Source of the DNA: Shewanella sp. AS1
GTDB lineage: Bacteria; Pseudomonadota; Gammaproteobacteria; Enterobacterales; Shewanellaceae
Assembly: GCF_021412565.1 (NCBI RefSeq)
Contig: NZ_JAKCLJ010000001.1
Coordinates: 682,001-746,000 of the forward strand
Length of the DNA: 64,000 nt
Direction: 5' to 3'
Shown: piece after piece, positions 62,781-64,000 of the stretch
Position numbering within the stretch: position 1 is the stretch's first letter
Layout of the letters: each line of letters opens with the position of its first letter
Translations under genes and position numbers: made by a program
The notes under the pieces: model-generated
Told to the model about the DNA's origin: nothing
What the model saw: the letters and a program-made list of their open reading frames with translations, nothing else
Databases searched by the model: none

Positions 62781-64000
62781 TTAGTACTGAGTCGGGTGAA
62801 CCTTATCTATACCGACAGACTTACCTTCAGCGTGACAGACTACGCAGGTTTCATCGCCAGCAACATACGTTCCAGGAGCACCTTCATAGACACCACCATT
62901 GTTTTGGAAGTGGCTAATCACACTTGCATTATCATCTGTGGTTGGTGCGTGACAAGAGGCACAGGCGGCAACTGTTGGTGAGAACTCACCATTCTTAGCG
63001 ACAAAAGCGGTTTTTTCACTCAAGCCTTCTAGGCTCAACTGACCTTTGTCGTGACATGCAGCACAGTTTGCCGGATTCTCAGGGAAGGTGGCTTCGTCTG
63101 ACGTTGTACGGCGTTGACTACGAGTATCTGCATGGATCTGATGGATCATGACTTTGAAATCAAAACCACGTTCGAATGGCTTTTGACTGTGTGCAGGGGC
63201 ACCATTATGGCAAGTTGCACAACTACCATCAGCTAATGAAACTGCTGTGTTAGGCACCGCAGAGTGACAGGTACCACAACTGTTATCTGGTGTGTCCGAA
63301 CCCTTGGTCGCTGTATGAGATGCAGAGAAATCAGCTTGCTCCCCATGGCAGTTAGCACATTTAGCTTCTGAAGTAACGGAACGACGTGGTTTTACATCAC
63401 TGCCATCAGCAGAGAATGATACTTTTGGGCTACCAACAATAACATCGTAAATACTAGCAGTGGTATCACTGCAGTCGATAGCAGCATTTACTGCTGGATC
63501 AACTTCGGCTGAGTTAGCGCATAGGATCAGCTTACCATCCATGAAACCTTGGCCAATATTGACGATTTGCATATATGGTTCAGATGTAGCTGTACCGGCG
63601 ACTGTGATACCGGTTAAGGTGTAAGTGATAGCTGAGCCGTTAGCACTAGCCGTTAAATTTGCATTGGTGTCTACACCAGCTAAATTGACAGATATACGGC
63701 TCTCACTGCGTCCTAGCGCTCCATTAGATGGACGAGCTCCCATGATATATTCTGTGCCATCAAAAGCAGTCAGGCTTACCCAGAACTCTTTTACTTTAGG
63801 ATCTTGATGGGGAGCAACATCATTGTGCCAATCTACAGTGAATGTTAGTTCACCTGTAGCCGCATCAAATTTACCATTTTCCAATGTATAAGCATATTCG
63901 CTGCGCAGTGACTGAGCTGCATTGGCTTTGGCTAAGTGATACGTTGCGCTACCTTGTTCGCCTTGGTCTGCGTGACAAGCACCACAACTGTCAGCCACTT
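62781..64000 (-). CDS. Outer-membrane multiheme cytochrome, OmcA/UndA type, C-terminal part
   Basis: The last ~406 residues of a cell-surface cytochrome; the start lies beyond the right edge. The fragment begins with the last heme site of domain II (CGACH). Domain III follows, with a CX15C pair (LCANSAEVDPAVNAAIDC) replacing the CX8C of MtrC. Domain IV then has six CXXCH: CANCH, CGTCH, CATCH, CAACH, CASCH, CVVCH. Six in domain IV is the UndA count (11 hemes in total), whereas OmcA has five. The arrangement next to mtrC is the usual place of omcA/undA. It reduces extracellular metals or flavins. Confidence 0.88.
   Translation of the reverse strand, partial: VADSCGACHADQGEQGSATYHLAKANAAQSLRSEYAYTLENGKFDAATGELTFTVDWHNDVAPHQDPKVKEFWVSLTAFDGTEYIMGARPSNGALGRSESRISVNLAGVDTNANLTASANGSAITYTLTGITVAGTATSEPYMQIVNIGQGFMDGKLILCANSAEVDPAVNAAIDCSDTTASIYDVIVGSPKVSFSADGSDVKPRRSVTSEAKCANCHGEQADFSASHTATKGSDTPDNSCGTCHSAVPNTAVSLADGSCATCHNGAPAHSQKPFERGFDFKVMIHQIHADTRSQRRTTSDEATFPENPANCAACHDKGQLSLEGLSEKTAFVAKNGEFSPTVAACASCHAPTTDDNASVISHFQNNGGVYEGAPGTYVAGDETCVVCHAEGKSVGIDKVHPTQY

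Noticed and set aside
1..64000. Mobile elements, integrases, prophage genes, tRNA or rRNA
   Set aside because: No transposase or integrase motif, terminal inverted repeats, attachment site or structural RNA gene was recognised on either strand.

Overview
The window is a chromosomal segment of a Shewanella species. The strongest evidence is the extracellular electron-transfer locus at the right end: an OmcA/UndA-type cytochrome cut by the window edge, then mtrC, mtrA and mtrB, all on the minus strand. A second outer-membrane multiheme lipoprotein lies near 20 kb. The gene neighbours are also typical of the genus: a lysine-riboswitch-controlled NhaC-type transporter, a leucine/isovalerate (liu) operon with a MerR regulator, and a PanP-type aspartate decarboxylase. 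The truncated cytochrome at the edge has six CXXCH motifs after its third domain. This fits the 11-heme UndA better than the 10-heme OmcA, so a UndA-bearing Shewanella rather than an MR-1-like one is inferred.

Layout. 0-12 kb: C-terminal end of a cation/proton antiporter, a patatin-like lipase, proS, an acyl-CoA ligase, a small lipoprotein, the group rcsF-trmO-acetyltransferase (rcsF, trmO and proS are also neighbours in E. coli), and two exported amidohydrolase-fold proteins. 12-23 kb: an H-NS paralogue, etfBA, a lysine riboswitch with lysW, a secreted M3 peptidase, a multiheme cytochrome with nine CXXCH motifs, tdk and an orphan solute-binding protein. 23-35 kb: the complete leucine/isovalerate pathway liuA-liuB-liuC-liuD-liuE-scoA-scoB, with liuR upstream and a divergent propionyl/acetyl-CoA synthetase. 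etfBA would carry the electrons from isovaleryl-CoA dehydrogenase, and a similar palindrome lies upstream of it.

35-50 kb: gnd, a RamB/PrpR-like XRE regulator divergent from a stand-alone malate-synthase-G-like fragment, menA, an SDR lacking its catalytic tyrosine, tesB with a YbaY lipoprotein, another SDR, metA behind two MetJ boxes, an RluA-family enzyme, a diguanylate cyclase, a phosphohexomutase and panP. 51-57 kb: a D-glycerate module (glycerate kinase, GntP-type permease, SdaR/CdaR regulator) interrupted by an unusual coiled-coil RluA-family enzyme. 57-64 kb: mtrB, mtrA, mtrC and the undA-like gene.

The most unusual pattern not explained by genes is a high density of short tandem duplications. 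Units are 7-26 bp, with 2 to 7 copies and unrelated sequences. They occur at gene boundaries throughout the window, and many lie directly across a stop codon (rcsF, the small lipoprotein gene, liuE, liuR, the prpE-like gene, menA). Where they fall inside genes (gnd, the RluA-like gene) the units are multiples of three. No transposase, integrase, CRISPR array, tRNA or rRNA was seen.
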